Assembly: GCF_902686445.1 (NCBI RefSeq) | Contig: NC_062213.1 | Location: forward strand, 56,431,268-56,495,267 | DNA: 64,000 bases | DNA from: Sciurus carolinensis | Taxonomy: Eukaryota > Chordata > Mammalia > Rodentia > Sciuridae | Reading direction: 5' to 3' | Shown: piece after piece, positions 10,701-22,100 of the stretch | Layout of the letters: each line of letters begins with the position of its first letter | Position numbering within the stretch: position 1 is the first letter of the stretch | The notes under the pieces: model-generated | What the model saw: only the letters and a program-made list of their open reading frames with translations | The model's database searches: none | Told to the model about the DNA's origin: nothing | Program-made: the position numbers and the translations under genes

Positions 10701-11585
10701 AGTAGGTCCAGAGCTTCAACATGTCGGCTTAGGACCAGACTTCCTCAACAGGACTCCTATAGCACAAGAAATAAAAGCAAGAATTAATAAGTGTGATAGA
10801 TTCAAACTAAAAAGCTTTCTCTCAGCAAAGGAAACTATCAGCAATTTGAAGAAAGAGTCTACAGAGTGGGAGAAAATCTTTGCCGATCATACTTCAGATA
10901 GAGCACTAATCTCCAGAATCTATAAAGAACTCAAGAAACTCTACACCAAGAATGCAAATAATCCAATTGACAAATGGGCTAAGGAAATGAATAGACATTT
11001 CACAGAAGAAGATCTACAAGCAATCAACAAAGATATGGAAAAATGTTCAACATCTCTAGTAATAAGAGAAATGCAAATCAAAACCACCCTAAGATTCCAT
11101 CTCACCCCAATTAGAATGGCAATTATCAAGAATACAAACAACAGGTGTTGGCGAGAATGTGGGGGGAAAGGTTCACTCATCCATTGCTGGTGGGGCTGCA
11201 AATTAGTGCAGCCACTCTGAAAAGCAGTGTGGAGACTCCTTAGAAAACTTGGAATGGAACCACCATTTGACCCAGCTATCCCACTCCTTGGCCTATACCC
11301 AAAGGACTTAAAATCAGCATACTACAGAGATACAGTCACATCAATGTTCATAGCTGCTCAGTTCACAATAGCCAGATTGTGGAACCAACCTAGATGTCCT
11401 TCAATTGATGAATGGATGAAGAAACTGTGGTATATATATATACAATGGAATATTACTCAGCCATAAAGAATGATAAAATTATGGCATTTGCAGGCAAGTG
11501 GATGAAATTGGAGAATATCATGCTAAGTGAGATAAGCCAATCTCAGAAAACCAACGGACAAATGATATCGCTAATAAGTGGATGA
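7764..11585 (+). pseudogene. L1 copy A ORF2 (endonuclease / reverse transcriptase), inactivated
   Basis: Encodes the remains of the endonuclease ([10 protein letters not shown] near 8448), the reverse transcriptase with its FADD active-site motif (about 9858-9872) and the C-terminal Cys-rich region (RCWRECG..HCWWGC, about 11146-11200). Breaks by comparison with copy B: nonsense TAA at 7971-7973; 1-bp deletion near 9716-9721; 1-bp deletion near 10372; amber TAG at 10573-10575, shared with copy B; nonsense TGA at 11218-11220; and an extra TA in the TATATA run at about 11434-11446. The longest open piece is 8007-9788. The natural stop is TGA at 11583-11585. Confidence 0.92.
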
Positions 11586-11834
11586 TGACACATAATGGGG
11601 GGTGGGAGGGGTTAGTGTTAGGTTTAGAGTTAGGGTTAGGGAGGGGTGCAAGAATGGAGGAAGGAAGGACTGTGTAGAGGGAAAAGAGGAGTGGGAGGGG
11701 TGGGCGGGAAGGGAAAAAATAACAGAATGAATCAAACAACATTACCCTATGTAAATTTATGACTACACAAAATGTATGCCTTTACGCCATGTGCAAACAG
11801 AGAAACAACATGTATCCCATTTGTTTACAATAAA
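11586..11834 (+). other. L1 copy A 3' UTR with G-rich tract
   Basis: Contains a purine/G-rich block at about 11597-11710 with several runs of three or more G, including GTTAGGGTTAGGG (11627-11640 region), then the conserved tail ending in an A-rich stretch at 11829-11839. A G-quadruplex-prone tract is a known feature of mammalian L1 3' UTRs. Confidence 0.8.
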
Positions 11835-11850
11835 AAAAATAGAAAAAGAG

Positions 11851-12344
11851 GATTTCAAATCATCTTTGTTGCTAACATGAACCTATATCTAAAAGACCCA
11901 AAGAACTTCACTAAAAGATGTCTAGAGCTGATAAGCAAATTCAACAAGTAGCAGGAACAAGACCAATATGTGCCAATCATTTTCCTATGCTTTAATAATG
12001 AATTTGCTGAGAAAGAAATGAAGAACAGTATCTCTCACAATAACCAGAAAAAAAAATGCTTGGCAATAAATAAATCTAACCAAGGAGGTAAAGATCTCTA
12101 CAATGTAATCTATAGAAGACTAAAAAAAGAAATTGAAGAAGATTTTAGAAGATGGAAAGAGCTCCCATTATTGTGGATAGGCAGAATAAATATTTTGGAT
12201 ATACTACCAAAACTGTTACATAGATTCAATGCAATTCATCAAAATACCAGTGACATGCTTTACAGAACTAAAAACAAACAAACAAACAAACAAACGAACA
12301 AAACCCATTCTTAAATTCATTTGGAAGAATAAAAGAATCAGAGA
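11851..12344 (+). mobile_element. Old LINE-1, segment 2 of 4 (RT domain)
   Basis: Continues the old ORF2 exactly where segment 1 stops. Matches to the RT/thumb region run until about 12344, interrupted by a (CAAA)n expansion at 12272-12300. The next insertion (12345-16381) begins after AAAGAATCAGAGA, which reappears slightly altered at 16382-16396. Confidence 0.8.
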
Positions 12345-12587
12345 GGTTTAAGAAGATGGCAGAAGGGAGCTAGGCAGAGATTCCCAATCTCCTCAAAACA
12401 TAGAAAGAAGGCAGTGAAGGGAAAGTATAATTGAGAGGTGAGTGACAAAATAAATGCTCTAAAACTCAATACTAGAAAGTCTGAAAACTGGAGCGATTTG
12501 AAGTTTCATTACCAGAGTAGAACATAAGTGCAGAGTCCCTTAACTCCAAGCCTGAAGCAGTGTGGGGGAAGCGGAGAAGTGGGGGTG

Positions 12588-12603
12588 GAGAGAGAGAGAG
12601 AGA

Positions 12604-12675
<72 letters not shown>
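12588..12675 (+). repeat. (GA)n microsatellite
   Basis: About 88 bases of nearly pure GA dinucleotides inside the 5' UTR of L1 copy C. The minus strand reads as an apparent Ser-Leu protein, which is an artefact. Confidence 0.95.
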
Positions 12676-12682
<7 letters not shown>

Positions 12683-14600
12683 TAATTTCTTAAGATCATT
12701 GACTTAAAAACACTTGGAAAGGCAGACAAAGTTTCAAGTGCAATGGGAAAAGATGTGTCCTGGAAGCAGATTAAACAGCTTAAAACCAAATGGTGAAGAG
12801 AAAGCTGTGCCAGGGATCTGCAGACATTTGGTGGAGCCCTAAGTTGACTAGTCACACCCTTAAGTCCACATGGCACCTTCCCACATTCAGATAGCTGCAA
12901 ACCAAAGCAGAAGGAAGTCCTCTGCAGCAGGATTTCTTAGGAATTTTGCTAAAAAGAACTTCCAGAGTGCTTGCTGCTAGCCTAGCCAAAAATTGTTGAA
13001 ACCCCCTCCCCCTCACTGTGAACAACGGGAGTGAGGTGGAACAGATCTGTGCCCTGAGTGTGCCCAACCCAACCTCCTTGTGGCTCAGGCAGAGGCAGGC
13101 AGCTCTGCACAGGGCACCTGCAGAGACAAGCAGCAATACAGCTCTGGCCTCAAGCAGAGGAAAGCAGATCTATCAGGACACATCAGCCTCTACAACTGAC
13201 GCTGGGCATAGGAACCATGGGAAGCCTAGAGACTGTCCTCTTGATTGCAGGGTCCACACTGGGGTGAAGCTGTCTGGATGTCCAGTATCATAGAGATCTG
13301 GTTCCCAGATGGTGGCAGTCACTGTCAGAAAGTTGGTAGGATAAATTGCATGAGTACTGTGGAAAGTGCCCACAGCCATAGGCAGAGGGAGGTCATTAAG
13401 GTGGAAAATTACCAAACCAAGGCAGTGGGGAGTGACTGCTCCCAGCTTGACATGGCTCTCAGCCTGAACCATGGCCAAAACTTGCAAGTGAAAGGGCATT
13501 GTTTAGACACTGGCTGAACCTTGTGTCAGTCATAGTCAACAGTCAGAATAAGCACCTGCTGTTTACAATCTGGGGGAGTAAAATTTAGGACCCAGGTAAA
13601 CTACCTGAGTCTCTTTGTTATGGTACCCCAGAGAATGACATTGGCTGGGGGAACCACAGAACACCCATGGAAAATCCACAGTCAGATGACCTGTGCTTAT
13701 AGACAGCCACCAGGCTCTAAACCACCATGAAAAGAATCCTGTAGATGTGAGCAGGCACATGGTGACCCACAGCAGTCAGGGAAACTCCAGAGACTGCATC
13801 CTGAACTCCTGTACACAATAGAAACAACCAAACTACAACACTGTACCCTCCAAGCAGTCCGCTGTGGAACTCTGAGCTGACCAGCCAGATCTAGATGGTG
13901 GGAGGTTCTTAGCAAAGAGGGAAGTGGTTCCTGTGCCCCAGCTACTCTGGAGAGATCCACAGCCAAAGAATGATGGACATCTGCTAAATGTCCCAAACCC
14001 TGATAAAATCCAAACCAAGATTCAACAAGAATTTACTTTGGCATGGTTTACTATAAATAACTACAATATCAACTTTAATTATATGTATCACTCTGTAACT
14101 TGATTGATAGTTGTTACCCTAATAGCCAACATTGTATCTTCAATTCATTTGAATATATTTCTTCTAATGGTTTAAAGCATTAATTGGAATCAATTTTTCT
14201 ATCTTTGTTTCCCTAGCTCTAGTTTATACTTGCTTCTCCTTCTGCCTATTCCACCTCCTACATTATCTGCTACCACTTCAAATACTCATCATTTATCTAT
14301 TTCTCCTTTATACTTTCGTGTGGATTTTTCTTTTCTCTTATTTCTCTCTTTCTTTAATTCCTTCTTTCTTTTTTACCTAATCTTTCTTCTTCTCCCTTTT
14401 ATTTCTCATTTAATATTACAGTGATTTTATTAAATTTAATAACTAAATTCTCAACATATTCCAGAACTTTGCTATAAGTTTATACCTGGATTTGAAGAAC
14501 TGTGGAGAAGAACAACAGAAAGCCTTTTGTTTTTCAAAAGATTGAATAGTATGAGGTTTGGCTCTGAAATAATTGTATTAAATAGGTTTCAGTGGAATCT

Positions 14601-14812
14601 TTTTCTTTTTGGAGGGAGTTTTGGGGGTTGAACTTAGGGGCATGTGACCACTGAACCACATCTCCAACCCTATTTTTGTATTTTATTTAGAGACAGGGTC
14701 TCACTGAGTTGCTTAGTGCCTTGCTTTTGCTGAGGCTGGCTTTGAACCCTCAGTCCTCCTGCCTCAGTCTCCCAAGCCACTTGGATTACTGGCATGCACC
14801 ACCATGCCCAGC
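14601..14812 (-). mobile_element. B1-dID type SINE
   Basis: On the minus strand it starts GCTGGGCATGGTGGTGCATG (7SL/B1-like left part), continues through GCCAGCCTCAGCAA, and has an ID-like tRNA right part before an A-rich tail. It is flanked by TGGAATCT direct repeats (14593-14600 and 14813-14820). This chimeric SINE type is characteristic of squirrels and relatives. It lies inside L1 copy C. Confidence 0.88.
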
Positions 14813-14899
14813 TGGAATCTCTTAAAATGGTGGTGCTGATATTGGGTTCAGCAGGGGTGCATATTGAGTTAAACTATCAATATCTGGATATTAATCTAA

Positions 14900-15310
14900 C
14901 TTAGGGTTTTTAAGAGAAAGAAGCTCACAGAGGAGCTTTAAAGAATTGACAACTATCCCAATAGATGGGTAGACATACAAACAATATGAAAAAGCAAGGG
15001 AACAAACCACTCCAAGTAACCATAATGCTTCAACAAATGACTCTATAGACATCACAGTGGAGAAAATGTCAGAAAAAGAATTTTGAAATTTCAACTGATT
15101 TCTCAATCTAGACACTAAAAACTAGGAGGGCTTGGAATAATATATACCAAATTCTGGGAAAAAAAAGTGCCAACCCATAATACTATACCCAGCAAAATTA
15201 AACTTCAGAATTGAAAATAAACAGAAGCTAAAAGAATTCATAACCTGAAATCCTGCACTACAAACCATACTCAGTGAAATGTTTCATGAAGAAGAAATGA
15301 AAAATAAAAG
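14900..15310 (+). pseudogene. L1 copy C ORF1 remnant
   Basis: Recognisable ORF1 C-terminal part: the segment around 15095-15215 aligns to the stretch before YPAKL in copy B, with a two-base slip and stops. The end matches the ACTCAGTGAAATGTTTCATG-type terminus near 15270. Non-functional. Confidence 0.7.
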
Positions 15311-15419
15311 TAAAACAGCATGGGGTGAATTATACTACAAGAATAGTGAGTTAAAAGAGAATCAAATCTGATTTAAAGGAGAATCAAGCCTGATTTAAAC
15401 ATTGGAAATACATCAAAAT

Positions 15420-16017
15420 GTCACAGAATAAAGGAGCATCTCTCTATAATAACATTGAATGTAAACAGTCTAAACTCTTCAATCATAAGACATAGTTTGA
15501 CAGATTGAATTTTTTTTTAAAAAAAGACCCAACTATATGTGGTTTGCAAGAGACTCATCTCATAGGCAAAGACATCCACAGACAGAAGGTGAAAGGACAG
15601 GAAAAGACATACCATGCAAATGGTACTAATAAACAAGCAGGGGTCAGGGTAGGTATTATCACATGAGACAAAGTGTATTTCAAGTCAAAATGAATGAGAA
15701 GAGACAAAGAAGGTTAGTTCATACTGCTTAAGGGAATTATACAAGAATAAGATATAGTGATTGTAAATATTTATGCCTCCAACCATGGTGTATCTATGTG
15801 TATCTATGTACATAAAACATACACTTGATATTAATAATCAAATAGATCACAATACAATAATGCTGAGTGATTTTAATAACCCTTCTCACCACTAGATAGA
15901 TCTTCTAGATGTAAACTAAGATTCTACAGAACTAAAAATACAGTTAATAATATGGCCCTAACAGACATCTATAGAATATTTCATCCATCGATCACTGAAT
16001 TCACTTTCTTCTCAGCA
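15420..16017 (+). pseudogene. L1 copy C ORF2 endonuclease remnant, 3' truncated
   Basis: Aligns to the start of ORF2: the NGL-type region is at 15460, the QETHL motif at 15547-15562 and the FFSA motif at about 16003-16017. It then stops abruptly at the deletion junction. Several stops and indels are present. Confidence 0.75.
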
Positions 16018-16396
16018 GTATATGAAAGAAAGAAAGGAATAAAAAGGGAGTGGGAATCTTATCAAAACAGAAAAAAACATTAGTAGAGTAAGTGAAAGGG
16101 ACTGAGTGGGAGGATGCATGGATGGGAAAAGTAGAATGAATATGACAAAACTTTGGTTATGTACATACATGAAGATAGCACAGTGAATCCCAATATCAAG
16201 TATATACACAGACACTAATTAAAAAAAACTAGAGTAAATAGCAGGAAGATCAGAGGAATAGAGGGAGCAGAGCAGGGGGAAGCGGGGAGTGCTAGGGACT
16301 GAATTAGAGCAAATTATACTCCATGCTTTTGTGATTATGCCAAAATGTATCCTAAAGTTTTATGTAACTAAAAAGAATTTTAAAGAATCAATGAGA

Positions 16397-16822
16397 CTCA
16401 GAATAGTTAAAGAAATGCAGGAGGCACAACTATAACTTATCTCAAATTATACTACAGAGCTATATTAATAAAAACAGGGTTGGCATCAAAATAGACATGA
16501 GGATCAATGGCGTATGATAGAAGACAAAAACAAATCCATGTACTTATAGCCATCTGATACTTGACAAAAATGTATGTTACAGAAAAAATAGCCTTTTAAA
16601 CAAATGGTGCTGGGAAAACTGGATACCTATATGTAGAAGAATGAAACTGGATTCCTTTCACTCCACACAAAAGTTGACCAGAATTAGACTAGAAATTTTG
16701 CAAGAATTTCTTCAGCTGCCTAAAGAAAACATAGCCTCAACACTCTAACATATTGACGTCGGTACCAACTACTTAAACCAAGAATCAATAATTAGGATGT
16801 TGCCAAATTAAAAAGCTCTTGC
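16397..16822 (+). mobile_element. Old LINE-1, segment 3 of 4 (ORF2 after RT)
   Basis: Resumes the old ORF2 after copy C and carries the region where copies A and B have an amber codon. Here the codon is still GAA (TGCTGGGAAAACTGG at about 16607-16621), so the amber is not ancestral to all L1s in the window. Interrupted at 16822 by copy B. Confidence 0.8.
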
Positions 16823-18012
16823 GAGGCGGTTGCCAGAGGAGGAGCTGCGTGGCGAGTTGTTTGAACTCAGAGCGAGCGCTCCTGAACACCGGGAGGTTGC
16901 CCGGAGGAAGAGGAGGAGCCCAGCGGGTCGCTTGACCTAGGAGTGACTGCATCAGAGCCACAGGCAGTTGCCAGAGGAGGAGCTGCGTGGCGAGCTGTTT
17001 GAACTCAGAACGACTGCTCCAGAACACTGGTGGTCTGCCTGGAGGAAGGAGAGTGGTGGGTCGCTTGGTCTAGGAGTGACTGCATCAGAGCTACAGGCGG
17101 TTGCCAGAGGAGGAGGCGAGTGGTGAGTTGATTGGACTAAAAGCGACCGGTCCTGAACACCGGTGGCCTGCCTGGAGGAGGAACAGGGCAGGTCACTTGG
17201 ACTTAGAGTGACTGCCTAGGGCTACGGGCGGTTGGCGGGAGGAGGAGACGCAAAGTGAGTTGCTTGGACTCCTAGTGACTGCGTCGGAAACTGGGCCGCT
17301 GTCCGGAGGTGTGTGTGTGGCGGGTCTCTGGGTCTCGGAGCTATTGTACGGGGCTCCAGGTGGCGGCTCAGAGGAGGGGGCCACATAGCCAGGCGATTAG
17401 GTGCAGAGCAGGGTCCCAGGACCTAGGTGGCTTCTTGCTGGAAGAGCCGCACAGACACACGCCTAGGGGCGGAGCGAAGTTTCCAGGGCTGCGGGCAGAT
17501 TCTCTGGGAGAGGCAGCCTAAGGAGACTCCCCTGCGGAGGGTGAGGCTCCCAGGCCCAGGATGTAGGTCTGGGCCCCTGGGAACGTTGCAGAGGAAGACA
17601 GCCCAGCCCAGGCGGTAGTTGTAGATTGAGGGGAACCTCTAGGAGGGCAACTGACCAGCGAGACGTCCCCACCGGGTGACTCTTCCCTGCCGGGGGAGGT
17701 TTTCCCACAGGGACGGTAAAACCAGAGACACAGGCACAAACAGGCCTTGCCTCAGCCCGCAGTCTAGTTCCCCTTTGGATGACCATTGCTCAACAAGTGG
17801 AGGCACCTCTGCCCACTAGCAGGGAATATACGCCACCTGAGGGTCACCACCCCTAGAGAGGCAGCTTCTTCGTGGAGCTCCACATTATCAACTTCCTCCA
17901 AGACTTCAGTCTACTGAAGGATAAGAGGGGATATACTAGCAATCTTCAGGGACATTATAAGTCGATAGAGGAAATCTGCAATATCTTAATGACCCACTGA
18001 TTCCTGAACAAT
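16823..18012 (+). promoter_or_regulatory. L1 copy B 5' UTR, monomer array
   Basis: Starts with a partial unit, then at least eight further degenerate units of about 63-71 bp to roughly 17505, followed by the single-copy part shared with copy A up to the ORF1 ATG. Unit order differs from copy A: GAGGAGGAGCTGCGTGGCGA-type units occur twice near the start of B, while A has units that B lacks. This fits gain or loss of units by unequal exchange. Confidence 0.75.
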
Positions 18013-19059
18013 ATGAGAAAACAAGGGAAGAAAATGCCCCAAATAAATCTAGATGTTACATCAATAGAATCCAATGACAGCATGGCAGAAGAAATGACAG
18101 AAAGGGAGTTCAGAATGTACATAATTAAAATGATTAGGGAAGCAAACGATGAGATGAAAGAGCAAATGCAGGCATTGAATGATGAGATGAAAGAGCAAAT
18201 GCAGGCATTGAATGATCGCACCAATCGACAGTTAACAGAGCAAATTCAGGAAGCAAAAGATCATTTCAATGAAGAGTTAGAGATATTGAAAAAAAACCAA
18301 ACAGAAATCCTTGAAATGAAGGAAACAATAAACCAAATTAAGAACTCCATAGAAAGCATAACCAATAGGATAGAACACCTTGAAGACAGAACTTCAGATA
18401 TTGAAGACAAAATATTTAACCTCGAAAACAAAGTTGAACAAACAGAGAAGATGGTAAGAAATCATGAACAGAATCTCCAAGAACTATGGGATATCATGAA
18501 AAGGCCAAATTTGAGAATTATTGGGATTGAGGAAGGCTTAGAGAAACAAACCAAAGGAATGAACAATCTATTCAATGAAATAATATCAGAAAATTTCCCA
18601 AATCTGAAGAATGAAAGGGAAAATCAAGTTCAAGAGGCTTATAGGACTCCAAATACACAAAATTACAACAGACCCACACCAAGGCACATTATAATGAAAA
18701 TACCTAACATACAAAATAAAGACAGAATTTTAAAGGCTGTGAGAGAAAAGAACCAAATTACATTCAGGGGGAAACCAATACGGATATCAGCAGATTTTTC
18801 AATCCAGACCCTAAAAGCTAGAAGGGCCTGGAACAACATTTTTCAAGCTCTGAAAGAAAATGGATGCCAACCAAGGATCTTATACCCAGCAAAGCTTACC
18901 TTCAAATTTGACGATGAAATAAAATCTTTCCATGATAAACAAAAGCTAAAAGAATTTACAAAAAGAAAGCCAGCATTACAGAACATTCTCAGCAAAAAAT
19001 TTCATGAGGAAGAGATAAAAAACAAAGAAGCAAATCAGCAAAGGGAGGAATTATCCTAA
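18013..19059 (+). CDS. L1 ORF1p, intact open frame (348 aa)
   Basis: Complete frame from ATG 18013 to TAA 19057-19059, 348 codons, close to the usual length of rodent and primate ORF1p. L1 ORF1p is a trimeric RNA-binding nucleic-acid chaperone that coats L1 RNA in cytoplasmic RNPs. Order of parts: a short N-terminus; a long coiled coil from about residue 30 to 155, with heptad-like EMKEQMQ and IEHLEDRTSDIED stretches and an 11-residue tandem duplication (18148-18213); an RRM-like middle (about 160-255, containing RNLRIIGIEEG-like sequence as RPNLRIIGIEEG); and a C-terminal domain with the ARRAWNNIFQ and YPAKL motifs. The start agrees with copy A. The surrounding 5' UTR supplies the promoter. 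Whether it is expressed is unknown. Confidence 0.93.
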   Translation: MRKQGKKMPQINLDVTSIESNDSMAEEMTEREFRMYIIKMIREANDEMKEQMQALNDEMKEQMQALNDRTNRQLTEQIQEAKDHFNEELEILKKNQTEILEMKETINQIKNSIESITNRIEHLEDRTSDIEDKIFNLENKVEQTEKMVRNHEQNLQELWDIMKRPNLRIIGIEEGLEKQTKGMNNLFNEIISENFPNLKNERENQVQEAYRTPNTQNYNRPTPRHIIMKIPNIQNKDRILKAVREKNQITFRGKPIRISADFSIQTLKARRAWNNIFQALKENGCQPRILYPAKLTFKFDDEIKSFHDKQKLKEFTKRKPALQNILSKKFHEEEIKNKEANQQREELS

Positions 19060-19130
19060 AGGAACTGTCAAATTAAGGAGGAACCAAGATGTGTCAAAAA
19101 ATAAATAAATAAATAAATAAAATTTTAAAT

Positions 19131-22100
19131 ATGAACCAAATGACCAGGAATACAAATCATATCTCAATAATAACCCTGAATGTTAACGGCCTGATTTCAT
19201 CAATCAAAAGACATAGACTGGCAGATTGGATTAAAAAGAAAGATACAACAATATGTTGCCTGCAAGAGACTCACCTCATAGAAAGAGATACCCATAGACT
19301 AAAGGTGAAAGGATGGGGAAACACATACCATGCACATGGACTCAGCAAAAAAGTTGGAGTATCCATCCTCATTTCAGATAATGTGGACTTCAAGCCAATG
19401 TTAGTCAGAAGGGATAAAGAAGGACATTTCATACTGCTTAAGGGAAGCATAAATCAGCAAGATATAACAATCATAAACATGTATGCCCCAAACAGTGGCT
19501 CATCCATGTATGTCAAACAAATCCTTCTCAATTTTAGAAACCAAATAGACCATAACACAATAATACTAGGTGATTTTAACACGCCTCTCTCACCACTGGA
19601 CAGATCTTCCAAACAAAAATTGAACAAAGAAACCATAGATCTCAATAACACAATCAATAATTTATCTTAACAGACATTTATAGAATATACCATCCAACCA
19701 AGAGCGAATACACTTTCTTCTCAGCAGCACATGGATCCTTCTCTAAAATAGACCATATATTATGCCACAAAGCTAATGTCAGCAAATACAAGAAGATAGA
19801 GACACTACCTTGTATTCTATCAGATCATAATGGATTGAAGTTAGAAATAAATGAAAGAGTAAAAAACAGAAACTACTCCAACTCCTGGAGATTAAACAAT
19901 ATGTTATTATATGATGAATGGATAACAGAAGATATTAGAAAGAAATTAAAAAATTCTTAGAGGTAAATGAGAACAAAGAAACATCATATCAAAATCTCTG
20001 GGACACTATGAAAGCAGTACTTAGAGGAAGATTTATTTCATGGAGCGCATTTAATAAAAGAAGTAAAACTCAACAAATAAATGACCTAACACTACAGCTC
20101 AAAGCCCTAGAAAAAGAAGAACAGACCAACACCAAAAGTAGTAGAAGACAGGAAATAGTTAAACTCAGAGCTGAAATCTACGAAATTGAAACAAAAGAAA
20201 CAATACAAAAAATTGACAAAATAAATAGTTGGTTCTTCGAAAAAATAAACAAAATTGTTAAACCTTTAGCCACACTAACAAAGAGAAGACGAGAGAAAAC
20301 CCAAATCACTAAAATTCAGAATGAACAAGGAAATATCACAACAGACACGACTGAAATACAAAACATAATTAGAAGCTATTTTGAAAACCTATACTCCAAC
20401 AAAATAGAAAATTTCGAAGACATCAACAGGTTTCTAGAGACATATGAATTGCCTAAACTGAATGAGGAGGACATACACAATTTAAATAGACCAATTTCAA
20501 GTAATGAAATAGAAGAAGTCATCAAAAGCCTACCAACAAAGAAAAGTCCAGAACCAGATGGGTTCTCAGCCGAGTTCTACAAAACCTTTAAAGAAGAGCT
20601 CATTCCAATACTTCTCAAAGTATTCCAGAAAATAGAGGAGGAGGGAACCCTCCCAAACTCATTCTATGAAGCCAATATTACCCTGATTCCTAAACCAGAC
20701 AGAGACACATCAAGGAAACAAAATTTCAGACCTATATCCTTAATGAACATCGACGCAAAATTTCTAAACAAAATTTTAGCAAATCGCATACAAAAACATA
20801 TTAAAAAGATAGTGCACCATGATCAAGTGGGTTTCATCCCAGGGATGCAAGGTTGGTTCAACATCAGGAAATCAATAAGTGTCATTCACCATATCAATAG
20901 ACTTAAAGTCAAGAATCACATGATTATTTCGATAGATGCAGAAAAAGCGTTTGATAAAATACAGCACCCCTTCATGCTCAAAACACTAGAAAAAATAGGG
21001 ATAGTGGGAACATTCCTTAACATTGTAAAGGCCATCTACGCTAAGCCCATGGCTAATATCATTCTAAATGGTGAAAAACTGAAAGCATTCCCTCTAAAAA
21101 CTGGAACAAGGAAGGGATGCCCTCTTTCACCACTTCTATTCAATATCGTCCTTGAAACTCTAGCCAGAGCAATTAGACAGACCAAAGAAATTAAAGGGAT
21201 ACGAATAGGAAAAGAAGAACTCAAACTATCCCTATTTGCTGATGATATGATTGTATACTTAGAGGAACCAGGAAATTCCACCAGAAAACTTTTAGATCTC
21301 ATAAGTGAATTCAGTAAAGTAGTGGGATATAAGATCAATGCACATAAATCTAAGGCATTTTTATACATAAGCAATGAATCTTCAGAAAGAGAAATTAGGA
21401 AAACTACCCCATTCACAATAGCTTCGAAAAAAATAAAATATTTGGGAATCAATCTAAAAAAGAGGTGAAAGACCTCTACAATGAGAACTACAGAACACTA
21501 AAAAAAGAAATTCAAGAAAACCTTAGAAGATGGAAAGATCTCCCATGTTCCTGGATAGGCAGAATTAATATTGTCAAAATGGCCATACTACCTAAAGTGC
21601 TATACAGATTCAATGCAATTCCAATTAAAATCCCAATGATGTACCTTACAGAAATAGAGCAAGCAATTATGAAATTCATCTGGAAGAATAAAAAACCCAG
21701 AATAGCTAAGGCAATCCTTGGTAGAAAGAGTGAAGCAGGGGTTATCACAGTACCAGATCTTCAACTCTACTACAAAGTAATAGTAACAAAAACGGCATGG
21801 TATTGGTACCAAAATAGAAAGGTGGATCAATGGTACAGAATAGAGGACACGGACACAAACCCAAATAAATACAATTTTCTCATACTAGACAAAGGGGCCA
21901 AAAATATGCAATGGAGAGAAGATAGCCTCTTCAACAAATGGTGCTGGTAGAATTGGAAATCCATATGCAACAGAATGAAACTAAACCCATAACCTTTACC
22001 ATGCACCAAACTAAACTCAAAATGGATTAAGGACCTCGGAATCAGACCAGAGACCTTGCATCTTATAGAAGAAAAAGTAGGTCCAGAGCTTCAACATGTT

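Larger units (their letters stand above)
5205..11834 (+). mobile_element. Young LINE-1 copy A, near full length
   Basis: Element of about 6.6 kb with 5' UTR, ORF1, ORF2, G-rich 3' UTR and A-rich tail. It is flanked by a perfect 16-bp target-site duplication (5189-5204 and 11835-11850), so both ends are defined. The 5' end begins with a G run and AAGATGGCGG, a typical full-length L1 start. It is a close relative of copy B at 16823-23226. Both ORFs carry inactivating lesions, so it is not autonomous now. Confidence 0.95.
12345..16381 (+). mobile_element. Middle-aged LINE-1 copy C with ORF2 largely deleted
   Basis: Begins with an L1-type 5' UTR start (AAGATGGCAGAAGGGAG at 12352) and ends with an L1 3' UTR-like tail. 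A diverged target-site duplication (AAAGAATCA..GAGA, 12332-12344 and 16382-16396) encloses it. The 5' UTR spans roughly 12345-14900 and includes a GA microsatellite and a later SINE. ORF1 remains are at about 14900-15310. ORF2 endonuclease remains are at about 15420-16017. At about 16018-16025 the sequence passes straight into 3' UTR-like DNA, so most of the endonuclease end, the RT and the C-terminal domain are missing. It is clearly older than copies A and B. Confidence 0.8.

Noticed and set aside
11620..11645. Interstitial telomere repeat
   Set aside because: Only two exact TTAGGG steps, inside the G-rich tract of an L1 3' UTR with a homologous non-telomeric tract in copy B.
12472..12900. 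142-codon minus-strand frame rich in Ser-Leu
   Set aside because: Produced by the (GA)n microsatellite.
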